Source of the DNA: Candidula unifasciata
Lineage: Eukaryota; Mollusca; Gastropoda; Stylommatophora; Geomitridae
DNA length: 64,000 nucleotides
Assembly (NCBI GenBank): GCA_905116865.2
Contig: CAJHNH020001152.1
Coordinates: forward strand, 131,064 to 195,063
Direction: 5' to 3'
The stretch's first letter is position 1. The number at the start of each line of letters is the position of its first letter. This document shows positions 46,657-58,021 of this stretch, piece by piece. The notes below the pieces were generated by a model. That model was not told where the DNA came from, did no database searches, and worked only from the letters and a program-made list of their open reading frames with translations. Made by a program: the position numbers and the translations under genes.

Positions 46657-46817
46657 GTAACACTCTTGTGCTGATTGTCACGGCGAAAAGTGTTCGCATG
46701 AAGACCCGGACAAACTTCTTCCTGGCCAACCTGGCAGCAGCAGATCTCTGTGTGGGCATTCTCTGCGTTCTGCCCAACCTGCACATGTTTCTTTACTTCA
46801 GGTGGCTACTGGGAAAG
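46657..46817 (+). CDS. Rhodopsin-class GPCR, internal exon covering TM1-TM2
   Basis: Part of a seven-transmembrane receptor at the cell surface. The exon reads (G)NTLVLIVTAKS (TM1 with the conserved GN), RMKTRTNFF (first intracellular loop), LANLAAADLCVGILCVLP (TM2 with the class A LAxxDL motif) and FRWLLGK (first outer loop with the WxxG motif). Splice sites are clear: acceptor cttatttgtcag before 46657 and donor AAAG|gtaggc after 46817. The exon is 161 nt, entered with one base carried over to complete the Gly codon. The TM2 pattern recalls invertebrate neuropeptide receptors (orexin/trissin or allatotropin type), but one exon cannot name the ligand. No stops or frameshifts. The downstream intron holds a LINE fragment (46945-47770), and other exons lie outside the window or in unread DNA. 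Confidence 0.85.
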
Positions 46818-46944
46818 GTAGGCAATGTTGTGTTGTCTATGTGTGCTAGATCATCACTGCAACTTCCAAGCAGTCGAGCTAGAAAAATATACTCTCACCC
46901 TATTTATTCCATGTGTACAGTACACTAATAATTAGATCAATGCA

Positions 46945-47770
46945 TGGTATGCCAGGAGTATTGGTTGGAGGCCATATTTCTAACAATCTGCGATGTGATG
47001 ACAATCTAGTTTTGATTGCTGAAATTGAAACACAACTGCAAGAAATTATGGACATAACTGTAATAGAAAGTTAAAACAAAGGTCTTAGTGTGAACAACAG
47101 AAACACAGAAGTAATGGTAATTATAAAGAAAACTGGCCCTCCGAAATGCACCATCAACATAAATGGAACTATCCTTAAGCAAGTTGATATCTTTAAGTAT
47201 GTTGGTACCCTGGTAACATCAGATGGAAAATGTATTAAGGAAATTAAATCTAGAATAGCTCAAGCATGGGGTGCATTTCACAAAATGAAGAATACCTTGG
47301 GCAATCTGTTTTTGGCTATTAAGATAAGAAATATAATTCTCAAAAGCTTAAGAATCCTATCTTGATATATGGAAGTAAATCATGGACAGTTGGTATATTA
47401 ATGAAAACTTATTTGGAAGCTGCGGAGATGTAGTTTTACAATGAGAACACCCTGGACAGATAAAATAGAATAATTCAGATGTCTTGAAAGAAACTGACCC
47501 ACTACGAGAACTGATTACCAACATCAAACATTCTTTGGTCATGTGATGAGAAAGAAAATAACTGTAGTACATCGAGACATTCGGAAAGTTGAAGGGGAAG
47601 AGAGGCAGAGTAAGACCGAGAGAACAGATGCTGGACAATTTGACATTATGGCATGGAAAATCATCTGTGTCAGAGGTCAGAGTTGATTGGCAGTGCAGTG
47701 CAGACAGTAGGATGTGTATAGACAATACTGCGAGAGCCACGCGGCATGGACTTTAAGAAGAAGAAGAAGA
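46945..47770 (+). mobile_element. RTE-like LINE 3' half with AAG tail
   Basis: The RT catalytic box is worn: NNLRCDDNLVLIAEIETQLQ (about 46985) against the usual YADD. Then the 47090-47365 frame gives PKCTININGTILKQVDIFKY with VGTLVTSDGKCIKEIKSRIA and AFHKMKNTLG. Past frameshifts, FFGHVMRKK (about 47530) and a C-terminal tail continue to about 47750. It ends in aagaagaagaagagc (47756-47770), a simple 3' tail. The 5' half (endonuclease, fingers) is absent. It sits in the presumed intron after the GPCR exon. The clade name is tentative. Confidence 0.75.
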
Positions 47771-48180
47771 GCTAGGAAAGTATCGGCTGTCCAAGTGGAT
47801 AGAATATTGGGCTTTAATGCGAGAGAACCAGGTTTGAATAACGTGTAAGGTAATTATTTACTTTTTTTAAAGTTCTGTCCGCGCCATTAAACAAACAGCA
47901 TACCCTGCACACTTCGAACTAAATACCCAGGCGCTAGATCCAACTGTCAGACTTTGCAGTACCAAATGGTAAATACAAGCATAAAGAGCGAGCAATAAGT
48001 GACAGTTGGAAGGGAATTAGCATTTGTGTTTTTCAACTGAATTAAAAAGTATTCATTTGATGTTCAGCTGTTTGCAGTACATACTTTCTAGTGTTGACTT
48101 TGTGGAATCTCAACCGCAATCTGATTTGAGATAACAGCGAATTGTAATAAAGCATAGTTATTAATAACATCATCATCATT
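47770..48180. other. No gene; possible worn SINE
   Basis: The words GGCTGTCCAAGTGGATAGAA (47787) and GAGAGAACCAGGTTTGAATA (47820) resemble tRNA A and B boxes in order and spacing, but no second copy exists here to confirm a family. Confidence 0.3.
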
Positions 48181-48350
48181 ATGTAGGTCTTGTATTCAAA
48201 TCCGCTTCAAGGCAATTGTTTTTCAACATTGGCGTTGGCTCCCAGCTCGATCCATCCTATAATGGGTACCATAAGTTGAACACTTTACCCATCGGGTACT
48301 GATTGGGTTTGAACAATATAGGTATAGCACCATATGCCTGGGACAAGTGC
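48180..48350 (+). repeat. SINE-like repeat, family C (worn)
   Basis: A GTATTCAAATCCGCTTC B-box-like word, CTATAATGGGTACCATAAG and GGGTACTGATTGGG follow the family C order. More diverged than the others. Confidence 0.4.
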
Positions 48351-48429
48351 ATAGAAAGATTCCTGTACCCACTTACTTACTTGCTTACTTACTTAGTGAT
48401 TAGTGATTAGAAAGGATTATCATCTCAGC

Positions 48430-48800
48430 ACTCTGGACAGATCCATAGGTGCTCCAATCTCCTCCTTAAAAGCTCCACAAATGTAAAACGACTGATGAAG
48501 CTATCTTCTGTGTTGGTTAATGAAGCGTCTTGTCCCCTTAGTGAAATGTTCATTTCTTGCAGATCCAGGCTGCACCCCCATGTCCATCAGTCTAGACAGG
48601 GATATGGAGTCATGTCCTTTGGCGTGCTCCACGGTACGGTAAGTGCAGCGCATGGCATTGATAACATCACTTCTGTCCAGTACTTGGCCAGCCATAGCAA
48701 CTGCAGTGTCAGCCAGATAGTCTACATGCTTGTTCGATTGCACACCTGTATAACTTGAATGAATGAATGAATTTCTACCCCACCAGGACATCACACAAGC
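48430..48800 (-). pseudogene. LINE RNase H tail fragment
   Basis: The minus frame 48821-48501 contains SYTGVQSNKHVDYLADTAVA, matching the last RNase H block (HxGxxxNExADxLA) with changes at the conserved positions. A characteristic post-RNase H segment follows (DRSDVINAMRCTYRTVE, then LSRLMDMGVQPGSARNEHF and NQHRR). This is the C-terminus of an RNase H-bearing LINE different from the one at 12245-12990. Inactive fragment. Confidence 0.6.
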
Positions 48801-48804
48801 GATA

Positions 48805-48975
48805 AACACCCGATGACACAAAGTGCCATCATGCGGATGAGGATCGCAGTGGAGAGGTCCCAGAAACCGCGTTCAGACATTTGGCCATATTTATGGCCTG
48901 CCTATATTGCGGCCCCTGGCAAAAGCCAGAGTAGGGCTTCAAATGACAAAAAATTTCTTCCTGTATAACTTGGCA
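48805..48975 (+). repeat. Dispersed repeat, family D
   Basis: GATGACACAAAGTGCCATC, GCGGATGAGGATCGC and AGGGCTTCAAATGAC correspond in order to 22240-22370. This copy has an extra segment (gtcccagaaaccgcgttcag) in the middle. Confidence 0.6.
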
Positions 48976-49700
48976 CAAAGATGAAGGTTAGGGCAGATAT
49001 TCGTGAAGTGTTTAGTGTTACAATCTATTCTTGCCTGATAAATCCAGCTTGGATTTTTTAAGCATATTCATCAAGTCACTAAGAATGCATACGTCTGCAA
49101 ACTTTTGAGTACCAAGCCATGCTAAAGACCTTGTTACAGCCATAGTTTCCCATTGTAAGGCTACTAGTTGTAACAGCAAAGGCTCCATTAGTCTCCTTGG
49201 TGGTTTTCCCCCTTGAGCTTACTATAAAATTACTTACTTACTTAGTGGCATGACCGATTGCCTTAAATCAATGCTTTGGAAAATGACACCTGCTTAATTC
49301 TGCACTTCAATTTATATTTAACATTGTTCTTATAAGATTTCTCTCTATTGTTCACCATTTACTTTGTTTTTAGCTTCGTCTACTTGATATGACAGATAAT
49401 ATCATAGTGGAGCTCTTGTTCAAATGTTGAGACAATTTCTGTGGGAACATTCTGTAAATATCCTCGACGTTGGGTTCCCCAGTTCTCGTCATTTTTTGTC
49501 ATCTCCTGTCAGAGCCCAAGTAGAGCTAGACAGCACTAATTCTAGCCATAGATTGTGTTGAGTCCTAAATGGTTATCGCCCCTCACATCTTCCGAACTTC
49601 TATTATTTCTCGCAAGCGATAAATGTTCTTAATACATGTCAGATTTAATCTGATCTGGTATTGGTTACACAAATAAGGCCAGCTCCAAGTCATTTTCAGA
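48975..49700. other. No gene recognised
   Basis: An (ACTT)n-like run at 49229-49244, like that at 48369-48393. Otherwise nothing. Confidence 0.5.
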
Positions 49701-49719
49701 AATTGCGTTTAGTGACAAT

Positions 49720-49902
49720 CAGACATGTCTGCCTGTTTGTCGAGATAGTGACAAATATACTTGTCTGTCTGTTTGTCGAGGTAGTGACATATACACTTAA
49801 ATGTCTATGTTTCGGGGTAGTGACAAGTAACTGTGTCTGTGTGTCCAGGTAATAACAAGTATACTTGTCTGTGTGTCAATGTGAAGTTACGGCTACTAAT
49901 CT

Positions 49903-49942
<40 letters not shown>

Positions 49943-52345
49943 GTGTATCGAGGCATAGACAACTAAATATACCTGCATGTGCGTCGAGGTAGTAACAAGT
50001 ACACTTGACTATCTGTGTATCGAGGTAGTAACAAGTACACTTGACTGTCTGTGTATCGAGGTAGTGATAAGTACACTTTACTGTCTGTGTATCGAGGGAG
50101 TGATAACTACACTTGACTGTCTGTGTGTCGAGGTAGTGACAAGTACACTTGACTGTCTGTGTGTCGAGGTAGTAACAAGTACACTTGACTGTCTGTGTAT
50201 CGAGGTAGTAACAAGTACACTTGACTGTCTGTGTGTCGAGGTGGTGACAAGTACACTTGACTGTCTGTGTGTCGAGGTAGTGACAAGTACACTTGACTGT
50301 CTGTGTATCGAGGTAGTGACAAGTACACTTGACTGTCTGTGTATCGAGGTAGTAACAAGTACACTTGACTGTCTGTGTATCGAGGTAGTAACAAGTACAC
50401 TTGACTGTCTGTGTATCGAGGTAGTGACAAGTACACTTGACTGTCTGTGTATCGAGGTAGTAACAAGTACACTTGACTGTCTGTGTATCGAGGTAGTGAC
50501 AAGTACACTTGACTGTCTGTGAGTCGAGGTAGTGACAAGTACACTTGACTGTCTGGGTGTCGAGGTAGTGACAAGTACACTTGACTGTCTGTGTGTCGAG
50601 GTAGTGACAAGTACACTTGACTGTCTGTGTGTCGAGGTAGTGACAAGTACACTTGACTGTCTGTGTATCGAGGTAGTAACAAGTACACTTGACTGTCTGT
50701 GTATCGAGGTAGTGACAAGTACACTTGACTGTCTGTGTATCGAGGTAGTAACAAGTACACTTGACTGTCTGTGTATCGAGGTAGTGACAAGTACACTTGA
50801 CTGTCTGTGAGTCGAGGTAGTGACAAGTACACTTGACTGTCTGGGTGTCGAGGTAGTGACAAGTACACTTGACTGTCTGTGTGTCGAGGTAGTGACAAGT
50901 ACACTTGACTGTCTGTGTATCGAGGTAGTGATAAGTACACTTGACTGTCTGTGTATCGAGGTAGTGACAAGTACACTTGACTGTCTGTGTATCGAGGTAG
51001 TGACAAGTACACTTGACTGTCTGGGTGTCGAGGTAGTGACAAGTACACTTGACTACCTGTGTATCGAGGTAGTGACAAGTACACTTGACTGTCTGTGTAT
51101 CGAGGTAGTGACAAGTACACTTGACTGCCTGGGTGTCGAGGTAGTGACAAGTACACTTGACTGTCTGTGTGTCGAGGTAGTGGCAATTAAATATATCTGC
51201 CTGTGTATCGAGGTAGTGACAAGTACACTTGACTGTCTGTGTATCGAGGTAGTGACAAGTACACTTGACTGTCTGTGTATCGAGGTAGTGATAAGTACAC
51301 TTGACTGTTTGTGTGTCGAGGTAGTGACAAGTACACTTGACTGTTTGTGTGTCGAGGTAGTGACAATTAAATATATCTGCCTGTGTATTGAGGTAGTGAC
51401 AAGTACACTTGACTGTCTGTGTATCGAGGTAGTGACAAGTACACTTGACTGTTTGTGTGTCGAGGTAGTGACAATTAAATATATCTGCCTGTGTATTGAG
51501 GTAGTGACAAGTACACTTGACTGTCTGTGTATCGAGGTAGTGACAAGTACACTTGACTGTCTGTGTATCGAGGTAGTGATAAGTACACTTGACTGTCTGT
51601 GTATCGAGGTAGTGACAAGTACACTTGACTGTCTGTGTGTCGAGGTAGTGACAAGTACACTTGACTGTCTGTGTGTCGAGGTAGTGACAAGTACACTTGA
51701 CTGTCTGTGTGTCGAGGTAGTGACAAGTACACTTGACTGTCTGTGTGTCGAGGTAGTGACAAGTACACTTGTCTTTGTGTCGAGGTAGTGACAAGTACAC
51801 TTGACTGTTTGTGTGTCGAGGTAGTGACAATTACACTTGACTGTCTGTGTATCGAGATAGTAATAAGTTCACTTGACTGTCTGTGTGTCGAGGTAGTGAC
51901 AAGTACACTTGGCTGTCTGTGTGTCGAGGTAGTGACAAGTACACTTGACTGTCTGTGTGTCGAGGTAGTGACAAGTACACTTGACTGTCTGTGTATCGAG
52001 ATAGTAATAAGTTCACTTGACTGTCTGTGTATCGAGATAGTAATAAGTTCACTTGACTGTGTGTCGAGGTAGTGACAAGTACACTTGACTGTCTGTGTGA
52101 CGAGGTAGTGACAACTAAATATATCTGCCTGTGAATTGAGGTAGTGACAAGCACACTTGACTGTCTGTCTGTCGAGTTAGTGACAAGTACTCTTGACTGT
52201 CCGCTTGTCAAGCTAGTAACAAGTATATGTGTCTGTCTCGGTGTGGATGCAGAGCTGCGTCTAGTTTACTTGTCTGTCTGTGCATCAAAGTCAAACCGTA
52301 GCTAGTGAACTTGTTTGTCTGTGTGTCGAGATAGTGACAATTATA
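49720..52345. repeat. 36-bp minisatellite, about 70 copies with 288-bp higher-order unit
   Basis: Period 36 bp with core gaggtagtgacaagtacact followed by tgactgtctgtgt(a/g)tc. The centre (about 49990-51790) is near-perfect, while both flanks hold increasingly diverged units. An eight-unit block (288 bp) is repeated, with the rare gagtcgagg unit at 50521 and 50809. A variant unit with attaaatatatctgcc occurs at 51186, 51366, 51474 and 52106. Period 36 keeps one minus frame open for 644 codons (repeat TVKCTCHYLDTQ) and others on both strands. A (GT)n run at 49903-49941 lies in the left flank. Confidence 0.97.
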
Positions 52346-52514
52346 CTTTTATGTGTGCCCATGTAGAGGTGTGGCTACTATACGCGTGTGTGACTGTGTG
52401 TTTGTGTGTGTATGTGTATGTGTGTACATGTGTGTGACGAGGTAGTGACTAGTGCACTTTTCTGTCTGTATATCGAGGGGTGACAAGTATACTGTATATC
52501 TGTGACGAAGTAAC

Positions 52515-53160
52515 ACAAAGCACTGGGGTTGGTTATTGATGCAAATATAACCTTCAACTCTCACATACAAGCGCTTGTGAAACAGACAGCTGACAAGGTT
52601 TACTAACTTGCACAATTTAAAAACTTTCTTGATGAAAACACAGGAAAGATATGCTATATTTCTCACATCTAGACATGTATAGAGTATTGCTCTACAATAT
52701 GGGATGGCTGATTAAGTTCTGTTTTCAAGCGGTTGACATCGTTGCAAAAGCGCGCCATTCGTTTAACAAGTAGCAAACATAGAGCGGTGAGTTTCGAAAC
52801 TTACAAAGGTGTTATGTTACTAACGCTTCATGAAAGTCTACTTTTCAATAAGGCGAAATGTTTTTACAAAATATTATCCCAAAAGGTTCCATGTTACTTG
52901 TGGTCGTTGTTTAAATATAATGGAAGGCACAGTAAACGCCTAAACATATTACACATCCCTAAACCTAGGATATACCTAAACAAAACAAATTTGGCTTACT
53001 ACTCAGTTGAAATGTGAAAATATCTGCCACAACAAATGAAAAGCACTTATACATACAATTGGAAACTGTTCGAAAATTATCTGAGCACAGATTATATGCC
53101 CCAATATAAAGACAATATTTTAGAGAAAGTGCACACTTTCCCTAGATTTATTGCAACTAA
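52515..53160 (+). pseudogene. CR1/Jockey-type LINE C-terminus (5'-truncated)
   Basis: The plus strand begins ALGLVIDANITFNSHIQALV (about 52525), the block after the RT palm. IEYCSTIWDG follows (about 52682), then the open 52733-53017 frame with LQKRAIRLTSSKHR, LFNKAKCFYKILSQKVPCYL and RLNILHIPKPRIYLNKTNLA. Past one stop come KYLPQQMKST and NWKLFENYL. The order of blocks is typical of the C-terminal third of CR1/Jockey-group ORF2. Two or three in-frame stops are present and the RT core is missing. Confidence 0.8.
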
Positions 53161-54010
53161 CGGGGTTTATTTTAGTTAGAAAAATGCACATTTTAATGCT
53201 TGTATTGAATATTTTGATGCTATTGATGATGATTACTGTTTCTTCCCATGCGGCCATCTTTCCGGTGTGCTCTTTGCAAGGTTTATTTGCTCTTTTCGCA
53301 TTTTTCTTTCTTCTATCTTTGATGAAGATTCTTTAGATATCCACTCCTCTCTCACATATATCTTCATGTCGAGTATTTTATGTGTTGCATTGCAATACGC
53401 ATCTATAGACTTCAATATTTGCTGTTTCTGGAATGTTGTTAAACACCTAGAACTGGTTTCTTAGTTCGACTCAAAATCTTCTCTGGCTTTTAATTTCCTG
53501 AATCGCATAATGGGCTTCTAGTCTTTTTCTTATTTCTTACTAATTTAAGCTTCCATCTACAAATAACTCTCTTATCTCTCTTTTCAACATTATTACCTTT
53601 CCTGGATATGTTGGGAAATTCTTCCTTTCCAATCCTTTCACGTGAAACACTTTGCAAGTCTCTGATCATGTCGTGCCTGTCTGACCCGCTTTCATACATT
53701 AGGACATACTCTGCAAATGCCAAAGTTCGCCCTGGTCCAGTGGGCTGAATTTTTTGCCAGACTTGCTGTACATATGTTGCACAAGAAAGTTGACAATGGT
53801 GATACCCGAGGAAGACCTGGGCGAATGCCTATTTGATCTGATGTCCACGTTTCCAAACTAAATACCTCTGTTTTTACAACAATGCTGGCCCCATCGAATT
53901 AGCTAACCATGTGTTCACAACACAGTCCATTAGGCACTGCCTAAGATCAGTGAATTTAACACTGTTATGTGGATCTTCAAGATCAATCGTACAGCGACTG
54001 TTTCTTGCGT
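53160..54010. other. No gene recognised
   Basis: Follows the LINE tail and could include its 3' UTR. The hydrophobic 61-codon ORF at 53151-53336 lacks any family pattern. Confidence 0.4.
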
Positions 54011-54014
54011 GGTG

Positions 54015-54420
54015 CCTGGAGCTGCATGGTCTCGATGTATAGTGGCCGCCTCGAGTGCTACAGGTCCTGGATTCAGGCCCCGGTGAAGGCTAGGATTTTT
54101 TTCTGTTCACGTTGACCTCTAGTAATTTTGCCTGGTCTCTGAGTAGTGAGATCAGACGCTTGTGTGTATTGTTGCGCACGTAAAAAATCCAATTGCAGTT
54201 TGAGAGTAGCCTAACAGCGCTGCCCTGGCAACATTTGGAGTTGGAAATCAGCCCAAATTTTGTCGGCATTCTTGCCGGTGCTACAAAGCCCGTGCACTGC
54301 GCAGAGCTACTTCGGACTAAGACTAGAGTTAAAAGTAGAACTAAGCAGGTATGGGTTAATACCCGTGTGCCATGATATGGATCCGTTGTTTAAACCTCAA
54401 ACCTCTTCTTGCCTTGTTTC
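54015..54420 (+). repeat. Dispersed repeat, family F (long copy, SINE-like)
   Basis: The head has a tRNA-like GTATAGTGGCCGCCTCGAGT (54037) and a B-box-like GGATTCAGGCCCCGG (54069). The 3' part (gccggtgctacaaagcccg; gggttaatacccgtgtgcc; ccgttgtttaaacc) matches 18725-18825. Confidence 0.5.
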
Positions 54421-54711
54421 TACCATACTTCTAAATTACAACGGCAGTGTAATCGGTAACGTATACAACATGCCTTCGTAAGTGTCGCAGTATTTTGCTC
54501 CTATTCAAGCAGCCTAGCAGTCCCATTTTTAACCATTGGATCAGATTAAAGAAACCTAAAACACTCTACTAGTACTGAGATCCTTGAGGTGTTGTAAGCT
54601 CCGCCTTCTCCAAGATACATCATATTTTCCAAATCACATAGAAAGTTCAGATTTGTTGAAACCCAATCTCCGTTCTCCAACCCTAGAATAAGACACTAAG
54701 CGATCATGTTG

Positions 54712-54965
54712 TCCAACAAGACTATTTGACTTACTGATTGTTTTAATCTAGTCTGACACTAATACAAGGATCCCGTGCTTAAAGAAGACGGAGACAACGT
54801 AAAATTTAATTACCCAGGCATACGATTACACTGGGACTTTACACTTGAAATTGGTGGTATTGTCTTGAGGCAGAGGCAGCTTAGTAATATCAACAGATGA
54901 CTTGTACATTTATCTTCGGACTGAGGAACCCGATGGTGATAATGGGGATAACAGGAGACTTTTGA
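54712..54965 (+). repeat. Dispersed repeat, family E
   Basis: aagactatttgacttactga, ttacccaggcatacgattac, ctgggactt, atcttcggactgaggaaccc and gatggtgataatgg align to 43256-43600, without the 73-bp duplication. Confidence 0.7.
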
Positions 54966-55298
54966 GAATCGCCAAAGCTTTAACAATACATATTAACAAC
55001 CCTCTCCTTTTTAAGGAGACGGAATTTATCGTGAATTTGAACTTACCCTGGTAACTCACGTGACCACGGTGAGCTTCCGGCGGCCATGAAACAGACACAA
55101 TGTATCGGAAGGAACTATTCGTATTTCAGTTGAATTTATTTAGTTTTGTGCTTTATTTTATGTTGATGTAGCTCTGTAGTAACGCACCTGATGAGATGCA
55201 GCGAAATATGTCTGGCAATAAATTGTGCAGTGTGTTGTTTGTATCCTCATTATTGAAATTCATTAGGGAAAACATTGTTTAGAACTTGAAAACTGTTT
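54965..55298. other. No gene recognised
   Basis: AT-rich flank of the LTR element. It should contain the continuation of the mariner-like relic seen at 62258-62350 if that element was split, but I could not recognise it. Confidence 0.4.
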
Positions 55299-55303
55299 AT
55301 TTT
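55299..55303. repeat. Target-site duplication ATTTT (left)
   Basis: Identical to 62253-62257 on the other side of the element. Five bases is the usual integrase footprint of gypsy-type elements. Confidence 0.85.
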
Positions 55304-57457
55304 TGTGGCGGGTAACTTCGCTTTAACTAGCGAATGCACTATGTGCACTTTACATAGGGAACAACAAACAGTAAATCTTAATAGGGGTTTTTATTACCCC
55401 CAGCCTTGCTGGTTAAATTAGAGGATTTGGGGTTTGCCCACATCTTATTCCCCACTGTAATTAATTGTATATTTAAATGTATTTAAATTACACTAGCTTT
55501 TGTTCACTGACACACTTACAGTTAAAATGAAACTTCAGAAAACTGTAAGAACATTAAAACTACATTTATTTTGAAAATTCAAATGATAACTAAATAAAAT
55601 GGCTGTGGATATAAAATCCTGTTATTCAAGGTAGGTTAGTTAAATCTTAGCTGTAGCTTAGGTTTCTGTTGTCAGCTTCTGACTAAGCTTCGGAAACACA
55701 TCAGGCAGGCCGAATCTTCCAGTCCAGTCCGGACAATCGGGTATCTGCAGCTAAGCTTAGGATCTACTTCTGGACTACCATCTGGAATACCATCTGGAAC
55801 TAGAACAATAGAACAGTCCTTATACAAACAGTCAGGAAGGTTCTAACTGGAGACAACAATACCTCCAGTCTTTAAACTGTTACACTACACACATATATAT
55901 GGAGTAGGATAGAAACAGGTGTTCACATTCTACTGGTATAGAATGGGAATGTGTACAGAACATGGTCCATAATCCTGATGGGGAAATATTTAGGAAACCA
56001 GTTTCATGAATACTCTCAAGAACAAGAGTTTATTTACATCACACAAAAAGAAAGGACATTCCTCAGTGTAAATTGTTCTGCTGTCTGCACACTAGTACTC
56101 CTTTAAAGGGTTAACATGCTTACACACACAGACATACACAGTCATATTTCACAATATTCTCATTTTAACCACATGGGTTCACATCACAATGAATGAGAAA
56201 CAGGGATTGAGTTTACCAAGACCAGGAACTCATAACAGGTGCTTTGCACTGTTTGAAAACAAATGGGATTGACATATCTCTATCAATATACTGGGTGATG
56301 AGATAGATGTCAAAATACAATCATAGATGACAATGGGCTTTCCATCTGTCACAGTATTAACATAAAATATACAACACTCACTCCAGTTTAAATCTAAATC
56401 CACACATGTGCTAATCTTATTCAGCAGAGTTTAGAAGTGGTGAGGGGTGAAATATAATTATTACATTTGTAAGGCCAGCTGCTGTAAAACTGAAATGTAT
56501 TCCTAGTAATAGGGAAATATATCTACAACAATAATAATTACAAGCAGGGGCCATACATCTCTTTTCTGCTTCTTCTTCTCTGACAGTGTGAATATTAAAT
56601 TCAGCCTCAATGTGTTATTCACTTTCCAAGCTCTTAAACTAGTCTCAGAATTATCTGGACTAACTCTAAATTAAAGCAAGACAGTGATTTATTAAGCTAA
56701 TATCACCATGAGGTAAAATCAACTTAGAAGGGATTAGGTATAATGAATATACACTTCATTCCTTTTTAATTGTCCCACCATGCTGGAAACCGGAACTGGC
56801 CGAGATTTCACATGAGGACATAATTATCACTTAATTAATATAAGTATAATAATTGAAAATACCAATGCACGTTTCTAGTAGCAAATAAACATTAATTCAA
56901 TCATCAAATCGATAATATGTTTGCATACATGTACATACTAGATCATAAACGTGGTTAGTGAGGATAAAGAAATTTATCATAGTTGTTGAGCCATGTGGGC
57001 ATTAAATTCCAGAATTCAGCCTGTAAAATTAATTCAGAGGAATAAGCAGCAATACATCAAATTAAACTTATTCTTTTAACTCACCCCTGGCAGGGAATTC
57101 AAACTCAGGCAACAAGACAACAGAACTAACTGAACTGTGTCAATTTGGGGAGAACAAAATCTTGACTCCCCCAATTGAGCCTGGAATGAAAGAATGGAAG
57201 ATGGGAAGTCCTACCAAGGGGGAAGTTACTCTTTGTTACCCCTTGCACTCCTCTTCGCCTTTATTACCTTTCAACTCTTTAATTATAATTTTGCTACAAT
57301 GAAGCATTAGGAAAGGGGTAAGAAATTTCTTAATTAGTCCAGTGTTATTATGCTAATTAAAAGCAATAGGAAAATGTTTAGAACTTTAGTAATAATATTA
57401 TCTAAACAAAGCACTTTTTAAGAGGACAGAAACAGCTGTCCAGACCAGCTCGTCACA
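55304..57457 (-). repeat. 3' LTR, 2154 bp
   Basis: Starts TGTGGCGGGTAACTTCGC and ends CCAGCTCGTCACA on the plus strand. Same length as the other LTR with no net indels. Holds an AATAAA on the minus strand at 55395-55390, about 86 bp from the element-distal edge, where polyadenylation of element RNA is expected. No long ORF. Confidence 0.93.
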
Positions 57458-57565
57458 TATGCCCAACGAAGATAAGTTTGATATTTACATATCAAACTTA
57501 AACTGGCCTGGATACTGTTTCTGCTACCTACAATCCACCTGCTAAATTATCCCCTAATTAATCTG

Positions 57566-58021
57566 CTATGGGATCTCAATAGGAACAAAAAATTTCTCCT
57601 TAACAACTGACTGGGATTTGTAGCCCCGTCCCAGCGGATATGACCGACTGCGACTAACATACCAAAGTCTTTTCCCAGAGAAAGTCAAGGCGGACTGTCC
57701 GCTTCTCTGAATAGAAACAATCTTAACAAAGAAAAGATGGCATGAAGGAAAGATCAGTTCAATGTTCAAAATACCTGTCTGAGTGCGTCTTATCCATGAA
57801 ACTATCTGGGAGGATTTAGATGGAAGAAAAGGTAAGCGCTGCTTACGACAGTGTACAGACCCTACAGTCTCAACCGTAGACTGGGATCTTGTGGGTTTCA
57901 TCTGAAGATGAAGTAAAGGAAGGGTTCTTCCTACTCTTGGCTGCACTGGCACAGACTGAAGTTTCTGGCCTGGTTGCAGAGGATTTGGCATAAGCCTTAC
58001 CAGCTTTAGGGTTGGGATCAT
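57566..58021 (-). CDS. Overlapping second ORF (+1 frame), unknown
   Basis: A 151-codon frame overlaps the last 152 nt of the 558-codon ORF and lies in its +1 frame, ending about 110 bp before the 3' LTR. The product is basic (RSRSYPLGRGYKSQ near the end) with a hydrophobic patch (LIFPSCHLFFVKIV). It could be read by +1 frameshifting, be a remnant of pol or another 3' gene, or be chance. Its first third is simply the overlap. I recognise no domain. Confidence 0.3.
   Translation of the reverse strand: MIPTLKLVRLMPNPLQPGQKLQSVPVQPRVGRTLPLLHLQMKPTRSQSTVETVGSVHCRKQRLPFLPSKSSQIVSWIRRTQTGILNIELIFPSCHLFFVKIVSIQRSGQSALTFSGKRLWYVSRSRSYPLGRGYKSQSVVKEKFFVPIEIP

Noticed and set aside
49896..51830. 644-codon minus-strand ORF as a gene
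   Set aside because: It is wholly made of the 36-bp minisatellite, whose period is a multiple of three. Long frames exist on the opposite strand too. No start context, splice or domain evidence.
55304..57457. The long direct repeats as a segmental duplication
   Set aside because: Exact equal length, TG...CA ends, a tRNA-like primer site and matching 5-bp flanking duplications are LTR hallmarks.
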